Shown here: piece by piece, positions 17,865-27,183 of the stretch
How the letters are laid out: every line of letters starts with the position of its first letter
Numbering within the stretch: the first letter of the stretch is position 1
From: Actinomycetes bacterium
Lineage (GTDB): Bacteria; Actinomycetota; Actinomycetes; Actinomycetales; Cellulomonadaceae
Reading direction: 5' to 3'
Assembly (NCBI GenBank): GCA_021793675.1
Contig: JAJYSG010000001.1
Span: 41,702-105,701, forward strand
Length of the DNA: 64,000 bases
Notes under the pieces: generated by a model
Told to the model about the DNA's origin: nothing
The model's input: the letters and a program-made list of their open reading frames with translations, nothing else
The model's database searches: none
Program-made: the position numbers and the translations under genes

Positions 17865-20189
17865 CTATGGTGCGCCGGTCCGGCCGCGGGTTCGAATCCG
17901 TCCCGCGGACCGGACCGGGGACGTCGGGGACGGCGCTGGCGCAGCCCCGGTCGAGGTGGGCGCCAACCCCGCCGGCAGGGGCGCCGCATGCACCACCTGC
18001 AGTGCGACAGTGGGGCGGGTCATGGCGACGTAGAGGTCGCCGGCCGGCAGGTCCGCCGGTTCGACGAGGACGACGACGTCGAACTCCAACCCTTTCGCCT
18101 GCACCGGTGTGAGCACGACGAGCGGCGCATCGAGGTCGACGTCGTCGGCCGCGACAGGCACGGCGCTGCCGGCCACCTGGCCGGTCGCCGCGACGGCGCG
18201 CCGCACGGCCTCGACCCGGTCGGGGGACGCGACGATCGCGACGCGCCCGGCTCCCGAGGCGTCGACGACGTTCCCCGCGGCGGCGACCGCGCGCGCGGCG
18301 GCGGCAGCGACGAGCTCGTCGTCGGCGACGTGCTGGGTGACCAGCGCGCCCGGCACGTCGCGCGCGGAGGTGAGCGGCGAGGCGGGCAGCCCGGCCGCGG
18401 CCGCGACGCGGGACGCCGCCTCGGCCACGGTGGCCGGCGTCCGGTAGTTCACGGTGAGCTCGGCGAGCCGCCATGACCCCCGCAGCACCGGGTCGAGCAT
18501 CGCCGCCCAGGAGTGGGCACCGGCCCGTGTCGACGTCTGGGCGACGTCCCCGACGATCGTCATCGAGCGGGTCGGCACCCGCCGCAACAGCGTGCGCCAC
18601 GCCATCGTCGACAGCTCCTGTGCCTCGTCGACCACCACGTGGCCGTAGGTCCAGGAGCGGTCCGTGGCCGCGCGTTCCGCGGTGGTCAGCGACGGGCCGG
18701 TCGAGGCGAACCGGTCGGCCAGCGCGTCGGCCGAGACGAAGGCGCTCGCCCAGCTGGTGGCCAGCACCTGCCGGGCGTACTCCACCTCCTGCGCTCGGCG
18801 TTCGGCGTCGGCGCGGGCCTGGGCGCGCGCCGCCTGGTCGTCCTCGCCCAGCAGCTCGGCGGCCTCGTCGAGCAGTGGCACGTCGGCGGGCGTCCACGCC
18901 GCCCCCTTCGGCCGGGCGAGGAGCTCGCGCTCCCGGGCCGACAGCTCGGGAGCCGCCTCGGCCAGCCGGTGCGGCTTGGCGAACAGGTCACCGACGAGCC
19001 CTTCGGGCGTCAGCGGCAGCCACGCGAGGTTGAGCGCCACGCGGATGCCCCGCGCCGTGCGCAGCTCCTCGATGACCTCCTCGCGGTCGTCGGGCGAGAT
19101 CCCGAACGTCAGCTGCTCGGTGTACTGGTCCGCCAGGCGGCCGAGCATGTCCCGCACGAACGCCGCCCTCGCCAGGTTGTGCGGGCGGTGCTGGCGCCGG
19201 GCCCGCCCGATGGCGGCGGCGACGTCGCGCGGCCGTATGACGATCGTGCGACCGTCCACCCGCACCTCGACGGGCTCCGCGGGCACGCGCTCGCGAGCCC
19301 GGATGGCGCGTTCGATGATCTGGACCCACTGCCGCCGGCCCTTGATCTCCGCCACCTCGTCGGGCTCGGTGCCGTGGGCCGGGACGCCTGGGTAGAGCTC
19401 GGCCAGGGTCGTGGTCACCACGCCGTTCTCGCCGAGAGAGGGCAGCACCTGGTCGATGTAGTGCAGGAAGGTGCGGCTGGGCCCGACGAGCAGCACGCCG
19501 GAACGGTCGAGCACCCGGCGGTGCGAGTACAGCAGGTACGCCGCCCGGTGCAGGGCGACCGCGGTCTTGCCGGTGCCGGGCCCGCCCTGCACCACGAGCG
19601 CGCCGGACAGCTCGGAGCGGATGATCGCATCCTGCTCGGCCTGGATCGTGGCGACGATGTCGGCCATCCGTCCCGTACGCCGAGCGGCGAGGGAGGCCAG
19701 CAGGGCCCCCTCGCCGGAGAGGTGCTCGAGCGCCGCGCCGGCCGCGTGGTCGAGGTCGAGCAGCTCGTCCTCGAGCCCCGTGACGGTGCGCTGGGAGGTG
19801 ACGAGGTGCCGGCGGCGCACGACGCCGTCGGGGTGGGCGGCCGTGGCCCGGTAGAACGGCTGCGCGGCCGGCGCCCGCCAGTCGGTGAGCAGGGGCGTCT
19901 GGTCCTCGTCCGTCAGGCCGATCCGCCCGACGTAGCGCCGCTCCCCGTCCGCCAGGTCGAGCCGTCCGAACGCCAGCCGGTCCTCGACCGCCTCGAGTGC
20001 CGCGATGCGGTCCTCGTAGAGCGTCGCGAACGCGTCGCGTTCGCTGCGGTTCTGCGGCGACCCCGACGGGCCGGCCCTGCGGACGTCGGCGAGCCGCCGT
20101 CGCGTCTGGGCGCGGAGCGTGTCGAGGCGGGTGTAGAGCTCGTCGAGCACCTTCTGCTCGTCGGCGAGCTCCTCCTGCCGTCCTGCCAC
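17865..20189 (-). CDS. HelD/HelR-family RNA polymerase-associated ATPase (UvrD-like)
   Basis: YVGRIGLTDEDQTPLLTDWRAPAAQPFYRAT, Walker A VVQGGPGTGKTAVALHRAAYLLYSHR, VDEAQELSTMAWRTLLRR. Confidence 0.88.
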   Translation of the reverse strand: MAGRQEELADEQKVLDELYTRLDTLRAQTRRRLADVRRAGPSGSPQNRSERDAFATLYEDRIAALEAVEDRLAFGRLDLADGERRYVGRIGLTDEDQTPLLTDWRAPAAQPFYRATAAHPDGVVRRRHLVTSQRTVTGLEDELLDLDHAAGAALEHLSGEGALLASLAARRTGRMADIVATIQAEQDAIIRSELSGALVVQGGPGTGKTAVALHRAAYLLYSHRRVLDRSGVLLVGPSRTFLHYIDQVLPSLGENGVVTTTLAELYPGVPAHGTEPDEVAEIKGRRQWVQIIERAIRARERVPAEPVEVRVDGRTIVIRPRDVAAAIGRARRQHRPHNLARAAFVRDMLGRLADQYTEQLTFGISPDDREEVIEELRTARGIRVALNLAWLPLTPEGLVGDLFAKPHRLAEAAPELSARERELLARPKGAAWTPADVPLLDEAAELLGEDDQAARAQARADAERRAQEVEYARQVLATSWASAFVSADALADRFASTGPSLTTAERAATDRSWTYGHVVVDEAQELSTMAWRTLLRRVPTRSMTIVGDVAQTSTRAGAHSWAAMLDPVLRGSWRLAELTVNYRTPATVAEAASRVAAAAGLPASPLTSARDVPGALVTQHVADDELVAAAAARAVAAAGNVVDASGAGRVAIVASPDRVEAVRRAVAATGQVAGSAVPVAADDVDLDAPLVVLTPVQAKGLEFDVVVLVEPADLPAGDLYVAMTRPTVALQVVHAAPLPAGLAPTSTGAAPAPSPTSPVRSAGRIRTRGRTGAP

Positions 20190-20366
20190 CTGGAGTGCCC
20201 CCGTCCGGGTCGGAGATCCGCGCGCGCGGCCGGCGGGTCGCGCGCAACGGGCCGTCCATTATCCGCCGCGGGGCCGGTGGTCCGAACCGGTCGTCCGTCC
20301 AGGTCCGGGAAGAGCCGTGGCCGTGGCGTGGTTGGGTGGGAGGAGAACGACGAAGGGCTGACGAAC

Positions 20367-21293
20367 ATGCTGGATCCTGCGGAGATCTACGAGGTGGACG
20401 AGGACGTCGCGGCCGAGCTGGACGAGCGCGCCGCGGTGGGCACCGGTCCCGTGCTGGTGCATGCCGTCCGGGGGTTCGTCGACGCGGGGCACGCGGGTGA
20501 GATCGCGGCCGAGCACATGGTGGACGAGCTGCGCACCCGTCGCCTGGTGACGTTCGACGTCGACCAGCTGCTCGACTACCGCTCGCGGCGGCCCATGATG
20601 ACGTTCGACGCCTCGACCTGGAGCGAGTACGAGGAGCCGGAGCTGGTCGTCGACCTGGTCGACGACGCCGAGGGCACGCCATTCCTGCTGCTGCACGGGA
20701 CCGAGCCGGACGTGCAGTGGGAGCGGTACGTCGCGGCCGTCCGGCAGCTCGTCGAGCGGTTCTCCGTGCCGTTGACGGTCGGGATCCACGGCGTCCCGAT
20801 GGGGGTGCCGCACACGCGCCCGATCACCCTGACCGCTCACGCGACGCGCCCCGACCTGGTCGCCGACGTGCCGTCGTGGTTCGGCATGGTGCGGGTGCCC
20901 GCCTCGGCACAGACCCTGCTCGAGCTGCGGCTGGGTCAGTCCGGCCATGACGCCATGGGCTTCGTCGTGCACGTGCCGCACTACCTGGCGCAGTCGACGT
21001 ACCCGCAGGCGGCCATCGCGGCGCTGCACCGGCTGGAGCGCACCACCGGCCTGGAGCTCAAGGTCGGTGAGCTCGAGGGCGCCGCCCAGGAGGCCGTCCG
21101 GCAGATCGATGAGCAGGTGGCGGGCTCGCCCGAGGTCGCCTCGCTCGTGCAGGCGCTCGAGGAGCAGTACGACGCGTTCACGCGCGGCATCGGCCGGGCC
21201 GGGCTGCTGGCCGCCACCGATCTGCCGACCGCCGACGAGCTGGGGGCCGAGTTCGAACGCTTTCTCGCGGAACAGGGTCCGGACGAAGGTTGA
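20367..21293 (+). CDS. PAC2 family protein
   Basis: VLVHAVRGFVDAGHAGEIAAEHMVDELRTRRLVTFDVDQLLDYRSRRPMMTFD; FGMVRVPASAQTLLELRLG. Confidence 0.85.
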   Translation: MLDPAEIYEVDEDVAAELDERAAVGTGPVLVHAVRGFVDAGHAGEIAAEHMVDELRTRRLVTFDVDQLLDYRSRRPMMTFDASTWSEYEEPELVVDLVDDAEGTPFLLLHGTEPDVQWERYVAAVRQLVERFSVPLTVGIHGVPMGVPHTRPITLTAHATRPDLVADVPSWFGMVRVPASAQTLLELRLGQSGHDAMGFVVHVPHYLAQSTYPQAAIAALHRLERTTGLELKVGELEGAAQEAVRQIDEQVAGSPEVASLVQALEEQYDAFTRGIGRAGLLAATDLPTADELGAEFERFLAEQGPDEG

Positions 21294-21543
21294 CGTCCGC
21301 GGCGGCGCCTCGTTCGTCCGTTGACCGGATCGTTGTCGGCGTTTATCGGATCGTTGCCTTCAGGGACCTGAGAGCCTTCCGAAACAATGGCGGCGGCAGC
21401 GGGCCTCATGCGAGGATGCCTGCGTTGCAGTGACGTGCGGACGCTCGACCGGCAGGCTTGCCCCACCGGCGCAGGACGTGAGGCATTGCGGCAGCGGGGC
21501 AAGCGCGGTGCTTGCACCGTCACCGGGCAGAAGGAAGCTGGAC

Positions 21544-21747
21544 ATGGCACAGGGTGCTGTCAAGTGGTTCAACGCCGAGAAGGGCTACGGGTTCATCGCC
21601 CAGGACGGCGGCGGCGCCGACGTCTTCGTCCACTACTCGGCCATTGACTCGCAGGGCTACCGGTCTCTGGACGAGGGCCAGCGTGTCGAGTTCGAGATCA
21701 CGCAGGGCGCCAAGGGCCCGCAGGCCGAGCACGTCAAGCCGCTCTGA
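21544..21747 (+). CDS. Cold-shock protein (CspA family)
   Basis: [52 protein letters not shown]. Confidence 0.97.
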   Translation: MAQGAVKWFNAEKGYGFIAQDGGGADVFVHYSAIDSQGYRSLDEGQRVEFEITQGAKGPQAEHVKPL

Positions 21748-21785
21748 ACGACGCCGACGGCCCTCGCGGTCGTCGTGACGGCGAG

Positions 21786-21819
21786 AAGGACCGTTCCCGC
21801 ACCGGCGGGGGCGGTCCTT
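21786..21819 (+). terminator. Intrinsic-terminator-like hairpin downstream of cspA
   Basis: AAGGACCG...CGGTCCTT outer stem with inner CCCGC/GCGGG stem, followed by tcgtcgttt. Confidence 0.7.
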
Positions 21820-21847
21820 CGTCGTTTCCGGGCCATGGCGCCGCGGC

Positions 21848-22684
21848 TCAGGCCGGCGGGTCGTGGTGCACGGGGGAGCGGCCGACGAAGCCGGCGAGGT
21901 CGTCGCCCAGCAGGATGCGCGCAGGCACCGGCAGCGTGCGCAGTGCCCTCGCCAGCGCAGCGGAACCCAGCAGATCGGCGTCGTCGGTCCCCGCGACGAC
22001 GAGGTTGCCGTAGCGCCGACCGCGCAGCACCGCCGGCTCGGCGATGACCGCGCAGTGCCCGAAGACCGTGGCCGCGGTCGCCGCCTCGGAGCGTGCCAGG
22101 GCCAGCGGCGGGCGGTCCGCGCAGTTCGCCAGGTAGACGCCGGTGGGCCGCAGCACCCGTGCGACGTCGGCGACGAACTCGGCCGTCGTCAGGTGCGGTG
22201 GCGTCCCGTCGCCCGCGAACGCGTCGCGCACGACGAGGTCCGCGGAGGCGTCGGCCAGGCCGGAGAGCGCGTGCCGCGCGTCGTCGATGCGGATCCGCAG
22301 CGCCGGCGACCGTGGCAGGTCGAACCATCGTCGGACGAGCTCGGCGAGCACTGGATCGACGTCCACGGCGAGCTGGCGGGAGCCGGGCCGTGCGGCGTCG
22401 AGCGCGCGGGCGAGGGCGCACCCCGCGGCGCCGAGGTGGACGGCCGCCACCGGGCCGGGTGTCAGCCGATCGGCGACCGCGGCCATCTGCTGCATGTACT
22501 CGAACTCCAGCCGCGTCGGGTCGATGAGGTCGAGGTGCGAGCTCGGTACGCCGTTGACCAGGAGCGTCACGCCGTCCGGGTCGTCCCGCTCGCGGCGCAG
22601 CTCGGCGGTGCCGGTGGTGATCGGCACGGAGCCGACGGGCCACCCGGCCGGTGTCGGTGCCCGGTGCGACGCTGGACGCGGCAT
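21848..22684 (-). CDS. Spermidine synthase-like SAM-dependent methyltransferase
   Basis: VAAVHLGAAGCALARALDAARPGSRQLAVDVDPVLAELVRRWFDLPRSPALRIRIDDARHAL...DLVVRDAFAGDGTPPHLTT. Confidence 0.82.
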   Translation of the reverse strand: MPRPASHRAPTPAGWPVGSVPITTGTAELRRERDDPDGVTLLVNGVPSSHLDLIDPTRLEFEYMQQMAAVADRLTPGPVAAVHLGAAGCALARALDAARPGSRQLAVDVDPVLAELVRRWFDLPRSPALRIRIDDARHALSGLADASADLVVRDAFAGDGTPPHLTTAEFVADVARVLRPTGVYLANCADRPPLALARSEAATAATVFGHCAVIAEPAVLRGRRYGNLVVAGTDDADLLGSAALARALRTLPVPARILLGDDLAGFVGRSPVHHDPPA

Positions 22685-22736
22685 CGAGCAAGGCTACGGC
22701 CGCCGGGGATCCGGGCATGGACGGGACTTGACGCCA

Positions 22737-22752
22737 TCGAACACGTGTTCGA
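22737..22752. promoter_or_regulatory. Perfectly palindromic LexA (SOS) box TCGAACACGTGTTCGA
   Basis: Exact match to TCGAACNNNNGTTCGA, 22 bp upstream of the HEPN gene ATG. Confidence 0.92.
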
Positions 22753-22774
22753 TGATGGAGTGGAGGTGATCGAC

Positions 22775-23182
22775 ATGACGGTCGTGCAGATGCTCGCGAG
22801 AGCCGACGCGGAGCTGCTCGCAGCGCAGTTCTCCGGTGAGGCGTGGGAACGCTTCACGCACGCCCACCTCGCAGCGGTTCGCGCGGCGGCGGCCGTCGTG
22901 GCGGCCCGGGGGCGGCCCGGGGGCCGTGGCGCTCCGCGCACGGTGTGGGAGCTGCTCGCCGTCGTCGCCCCGGAGATGGCACGTTGGGCGGCCGTGTTCG
23001 CCGGTGGCGCGCGGCTGCGCGCCGCCCTGGACGCCGGCCGGTTCGAGGCGGTGTCCGTGGCCCGGGCGGACCAGGCATTGTGCGACGCGGAGGACTTCGT
23101 CGACCTGGCACGGAGCGTGCTGGCCGAGGACTGGTCGGCGGGGTCCGCGGCACCGCGGATGCTGGCGGTGCGGGCGTCGTGA
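22775..23182 (+). CDS. SAV_6107 family HEPN domain-containing protein
   Basis: Small all-helical protein directly upstream of dinB; SVARADQALCDAEDFVDLARSVLAE. Confidence 0.75.
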   Translation: MTVVQMLARADAELLAAQFSGEAWERFTHAHLAAVRAAAAVVAARGRPGGRGAPRTVWELLAVVAPEMARWAAVFAGGARLRAALDAGRFEAVSVARADQALCDAEDFVDLARSVLAEDWSAGSAAPRMLAVRAS

Positions 23183-23198
23183 GCCGCGCGGGTGCGTC

Positions 23199-24470
23199 AT
23201 GAGCAGGGGTCCGCGCTCGTCGGCGGCGCGCCGCGACTGGGGGCGCGACGAGGACGGCTGCACGATCCTCCACGTCGACATGGACGCGTTCTTCGCGTCG
23301 GTGGAGCTCGCGCGTCGCCCGCACCTGCGCGGGCTGCCGGTCATCGTCGGGGGGGCGCAACGCGGCGTCGTGCTCGCGGCGACCTACGAGGCGCGAGCGT
23401 TCGGCGTGCATGCCGCGATGCCGATGACGCAGGCGCTACGGCTCGCGCCGCAGGCGGTGGTGGTGCCGCCGGACCACCAGGCCTACCACGACGTCTCCGA
23501 AGGTGTCATGGCGATCCTCAGGGACGTCACGGCGCTCGTCGAGCAGGTGAGCGTCGACGAGGCGTTCCTCGACGTCGCGGGTGCGCGCCGGCGGGTGGGA
23601 TCGCCGACGATGATCGCCGAGCTCATCCGACGCCAGGTGCGCGAGCGGTACGGCATCACGTGCTCGGTGGGGATCGCCGCGACGAAGTTCGTGGCGAAGC
23701 TGGCGTCCGGCCATGCCAAGCCGGACGGCGTCCTGCTCATCCCGCGCTCCGCGACGGTGGACTTCCTGCGAGTGCTGCCGGTCGGTGCGCTGTGGGGCGT
23801 GGGGGAACGGACGGAGGCGGCCCTGGGGCGCTGGGGGATCATCACCGTCGCGCAGCTGGCCGACAGCGACGTCGGCACGGTGCAGCGGGCGGTGGGCAAG
23901 GTGGCCGGCGCTCACCTGCACGACCTGGCCTGGGGCCGTGACCCGCGACCGGTCCACCCGGGTCGTGAGGAGAAGTCGATCGGCGCTGAGGAGACGTTCG
24001 GTGTGGACGTCGCCGACGCGGCCGTGGTGCAGGCCAAGGTGCTCCAGCTCGCCGACCGGTGCGCGGCGCGCCTGCGCAGCCACGGCCTGGTGGCCGGGAC
24101 CGTCGCCGTCAAGGTGCGCGCGAGCGACTTCCGGACGCTCACTCGCGCGAGGACGTTGGTGACACCGACAGACGTCGGCCGCGAGATCTACCTTGCTGCG
24201 AGGGAGCTGCTGGCCGGCGTCGACCTCGGGGGGCTGCCGGTCCGTCTCGTCGGCGTGCGGGCGGAGGGCCTGGCGGTCGCGTCGCAGGCCGTGCGCCAGC
24301 CGACGCTCGAGGAGGCGACCGCGGACGACGGTGCCGACCGGCGTGCGGCGGAGCTCGCGATGGACGAGGTGCGGCGCAAGTTCGGCTCGACCGCCATCCG
24401 TCCCGGCTCCGCACCCGCCGCGCGCGGCGAGAGGTCGACTACCACCTTCGTTCCAGCGGACCTATCCTGA
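23199..24470 (+). CDS. dinB: DNA polymerase IV (Y-family)
   Basis: ILHVDMDAFFASVELARRPHLRGLPVIVGG, VVLAATYEARAFGVHAAMPMTQA, QVSVDEAFLDV, GIAATKFVAKLAS. Confidence 0.97.
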   Translation: MSRGPRSSAARRDWGRDEDGCTILHVDMDAFFASVELARRPHLRGLPVIVGGAQRGVVLAATYEARAFGVHAAMPMTQALRLAPQAVVVPPDHQAYHDVSEGVMAILRDVTALVEQVSVDEAFLDVAGARRRVGSPTMIAELIRRQVRERYGITCSVGIAATKFVAKLASGHAKPDGVLLIPRSATVDFLRVLPVGALWGVGERTEAALGRWGIITVAQLADSDVGTVQRAVGKVAGAHLHDLAWGRDPRPVHPGREEKSIGAEETFGVDVADAAVVQAKVLQLADRCAARLRSHGLVAGTVAVKVRASDFRTLTRARTLVTPTDVGREIYLAARELLAGVDLGGLPVRLVGVRAEGLAVASQAVRQPTLEEATADDGADRRAAELAMDEVRRKFGSTAIRPGSAPAARGERSTTTFVPADLS

Positions 24471-24506
24471 GGGCCAGAGGGTTTTCCGGGTGGGACGGGG
24501 GTTCCA

Positions 24507-24905
24507 ATGCCTCTCTCCGAGTACGAGCAGCGCGTTCTCGAGCAGATGGAACGACAGCTCGCGTCCGATGACCCACGCCTCGCGAACACGTTGACGCAGC
24601 GCGGCCACCGGAAGGTTGTTCGCTACGCCCTGTCGGGTGTCGGCGCCGCCGCGGGGCTGCTGCTTCTGGTGCTCGGCGTGGCCACCGACCAGCCCGCCCT
24701 GGGCGTCGTCGGATTCGTGCTGATGTTCGCCGCCGTCGCCTACGTGTTCGCCGCGCCTCGCACCCGCAGGGCGCGCGCGGAGGCCGGTGCCGAGCAGCCG
24801 GCCCCGGCGGCCAAGGCCGCCAGCCCTAGGGCGAAGGGTCGCCGAAGCTTCATGACTCGCTTGGAAGAGCGCTGGGATCGGCGTCGCGACGAGTCCGGTC
24901 ACTGA
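24507..24905 (+). CDS. DUF3040 domain-containing membrane protein
   Basis: MPLSEYEQRVLEQMERQLASDDPRLANTL and two TM segments. Confidence 0.88.
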   Translation: MPLSEYEQRVLEQMERQLASDDPRLANTLTQRGHRKVVRYALSGVGAAAGLLLLVLGVATDQPALGVVGFVLMFAAVAYVFAAPRTRRARAEAGAEQPAPAAKAASPRAKGRRSFMTRLEERWDRRRDESGH

Positions 24906-27183
24906 CCTGCTGCTCCACCGCCCGGCGCACGGTCGTCAGCCAGTGGTGCAGCTCGGCTGACGTCGTCGGCAGCGGCCGAGGGGCGTAGCGCTCCTGCTCC
25001 ACGGCGCTGGCCAGGCGTGTCAGCGCCTCGAGCGCCGGGCCGTCGAGCCCCCGCCCCGTTCGCTCCGCGAGCCGTGACTGGATGGTCCGCACCGCCGCGC
25101 GGGGTGTCGTCGCATCCGACCAGCTGATCGAGGCGCGCCGCGAGAGCAGGCGCTGCAGGTGGTGCCAGGCACGCTCGCACGTCAGCTCCACCGGGCGCCG
25201 ACGGCGGCGGACGACGAGCAGCGCCGCGCCGGCGAGCAGCGCCGCCAACGCTGCCAGCATGCCGGTGGGCAGCCAGGGACCGTGAGCGGAGATCGCTCCG
25301 CCGATGCCGCCCGACGTGGTCTGCGCGGGACTCGTCGCGGAGCCCGTGGCTGCACCCATGTGACCGAGCCGAGGGTCCGACCCCGGGTCTGACTGGCCGG
25401 CCTTCAGGTTGGCCAGCGGGTCGCTCCACACCGGGGGCGCGCCGGTCTGCTCGGCCGGTGTCGGCTCGAACCGCACCCAGCCGTAACCCCGGAAGTACAG
25501 CTCGGGCCACGCGTGCGCGAGCTTGCCGGAGACCACGTACGTCAGGTGGTCGCCGTCCATCACCGCGGTGCCGGGCAGGAACCCCACCGCGACCCGGGTG
25601 GGGATCCCGAGCGTGCGGCTCATGATCGCCATGGCGGTCGCGAACTGGACGCAGTACCCCCGGCGGTCCTGCAGGAAGTCCCACACCGCGTCGCTCGTCG
25701 TGGCCGGCGGCACGCGGGTGTCGTAGGTGAAGTTCGCCGTCGACCGCAGGTAGCTCTGCAGCGCCAGCGCCTCGTCGTAGGGCGTCGCGGCCTTCCCGAC
25801 GATCTGCTTGGCGAGGGCCGCCACGTCGCCGATGTGCTGGGAGCTCGGCAGCTGCAGGTAGTCGTCCGATCCCGGCGGTGTCGCCACGCCGGCGTTCCGC
25901 AGGTCCGCGGCCGTGATGGTCGGGACGTAGACCTGCATCGCGTACTGCTGGCCGGAGGTCGTCGGAGCCCGGCCGTCCACCTCGTCCTTCGTCGGGTTGT
26001 ACGTCCACGGCCCCGTGACCTGCAGCGTCCGTGCGAACGTGGCGATCGGGAGCTCGGACTGCTCGAGGTTCTGGAGAGTCACCGCGACGTCGAGCACGTG
26101 GGGGTTCGACGGGTCGATGAGCCGCGGGGCCGACGGCCCGCCGCCGAGCACCTGGCCGGGAGCCCATGCCTGTCCGAGGGTCGGGCCCGTGCGGTGCCAC
26201 TGGCGGCCGTCGAACTCGTCGACCGTGAAGGCGCGCAGCGGTCCGATCGACGAAGCGCTCGGCACGACGCCCGTCGTGGTGCCCGCCGTGGCGTTCGGCG
26301 TCGAGGCTACGGTGCCGCCCGACGAGGCGGCGGCAGCGGCCTGCTGGGCCTGGGGCGTCGTCACCGTGTAGGTCAGCACCGCCTGCGACGAGCGCATGCC
26401 GAGGCTGTCACGCAGGTCGAGGGAGTCGGACAGCTGGAGGGGACCGGTGGGACCGGCGCCGAGGTTCGGCAGCGAGACGGCCGCCCAGGCGGGCAGCGAT
26501 GACAGCGCAGGGGCGCCGACGAGCGCCACCAGCAGCACGCCGAGGGCACCGGCCACGATCGTGCTGCCCTGGCGCAGCCGCACCGAGTCGCTCACCGGTG
26601 GCGCGGCCCCCACGGCGAGCAGCAGCAGGTACGACAGACCTGCCCAGAACAGGCCCCAGCCGTTCGTCGGGAAGCCGAGGAACACGGCCGGCAACCAGAA
26701 CGCGACGAGCGGCAGGGCGGAGAGCGCGGGTACGTCCGCGCCGATCGCCAGCGCGTCCACCAGGAGGAAGATCGCTGCGGCCGCCGTCACGACGATGACG
26801 TCGGCGGGTCGTTGCGCCGGCATCGGCACCATCGAGTCCTGGATCAGCCGGATCCCTTGCGCGCCGAGGTCCCAGGCGCGCGTCAGCGGGTTGCTCCCCG
26901 GGGCGCCGGTGCCGGAGCCGCCGTAGGCGAGCACGATCCCCAGCACGGCGGCGGCCAGCCCGAGCAGGCTCGGCAGCCACGCGGTCCGGACGAGGGCCCG
27001 CACCGTCGCCGTCAGTGCCGCGAGGAGCAGCACCGTCACGCAGGCCGACGAGAGCCACGAGCCGTGCTCGATGAGGCCGGAGAGCGCCAACAGGCTGCCG
27101 CAGGTGGCCGTCGCGGCCAGCACCGAGCTGAGGAGGGGGCGCGGCCCGCGACCGGGCGGGGCGGCTCGGCCGGCCGCGCTCAT
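24850..27183 (-). CDS. TgpA-like transglutaminase (DUF3488/transglutaminase-like) membrane protein
   Basis: Multiple N-terminal TM helices; core motif DRRGYCVQFATAMAIMSRTLGIPTRVAVGF, AHAWPELYFRGYGWVRFEPTP. Confidence 0.92.
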   Translation of the reverse strand: MSAAGRAAPPGRGPRPLLSSVLAATATCGSLLALSGLIEHGSWLSSACVTVLLLAALTATVRALVRTAWLPSLLGLAAAVLGIVLAYGGSGTGAPGSNPLTRAWDLGAQGIRLIQDSMVPMPAQRPADVIVVTAAAAIFLLVDALAIGADVPALSALPLVAFWLPAVFLGFPTNGWGLFWAGLSYLLLLAVGAAPPVSDSVRLRQGSTIVAGALGVLLVALVGAPALSSLPAWAAVSLPNLGAGPTGPLQLSDSLDLRDSLGMRSSQAVLTYTVTTPQAQQAAAAASSGGTVASTPNATAGTTTGVVPSASSIGPLRAFTVDEFDGRQWHRTGPTLGQAWAPGQVLGGGPSAPRLIDPSNPHVLDVAVTLQNLEQSELPIATFARTLQVTGPWTYNPTKDEVDGRAPTTSGQQYAMQVYVPTITAADLRNAGVATPPGSDDYLQLPSSQHIGDVAALAKQIVGKAATPYDEALALQSYLRSTANFTYDTRVPPATTSDAVWDFLQDRRGYCVQFATAMAIMSRTLGIPTRVAVGFLPGTAVMDGDHLTYVVSGKLAHAWPELYFRGYGWVRFEPTPAEQTGAPPVWSDPLANLKAGQSDPGSDPRLGHMGAATGSATSPAQTTSGGIGGAISAHGPWLPTGMLAALAALLAGAALLVVRRRRRPVELTCERAWHHLQRLLSRRASISWSDATTPRAAVRTIQSRLAERTGRGLDGPALEALTRLASAVEQERYAPRPLPTTSAELHHWLTTVRRAVEQQVSDRTRRDADPSALPSES

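Noticed and set aside
18513-21293. 926-aa plus ORF reading through the helD antisense into the PAC2 gene
   Set aside because: Only the last 309 codons (from ATG 20367) look like protein; the upstream part is shadow of helD.
21456-21504. GCTTGCCCC...GGGGCAAGC considered as a rifamycin-associated element
   Set aside because: The RAE I recall is a compact 19-bp GGGGCTTGCGGCAAGCCCC; here the half-sites are reversed and 31 bp apart, and sit in the cspA leader rather than near the helD promoter.
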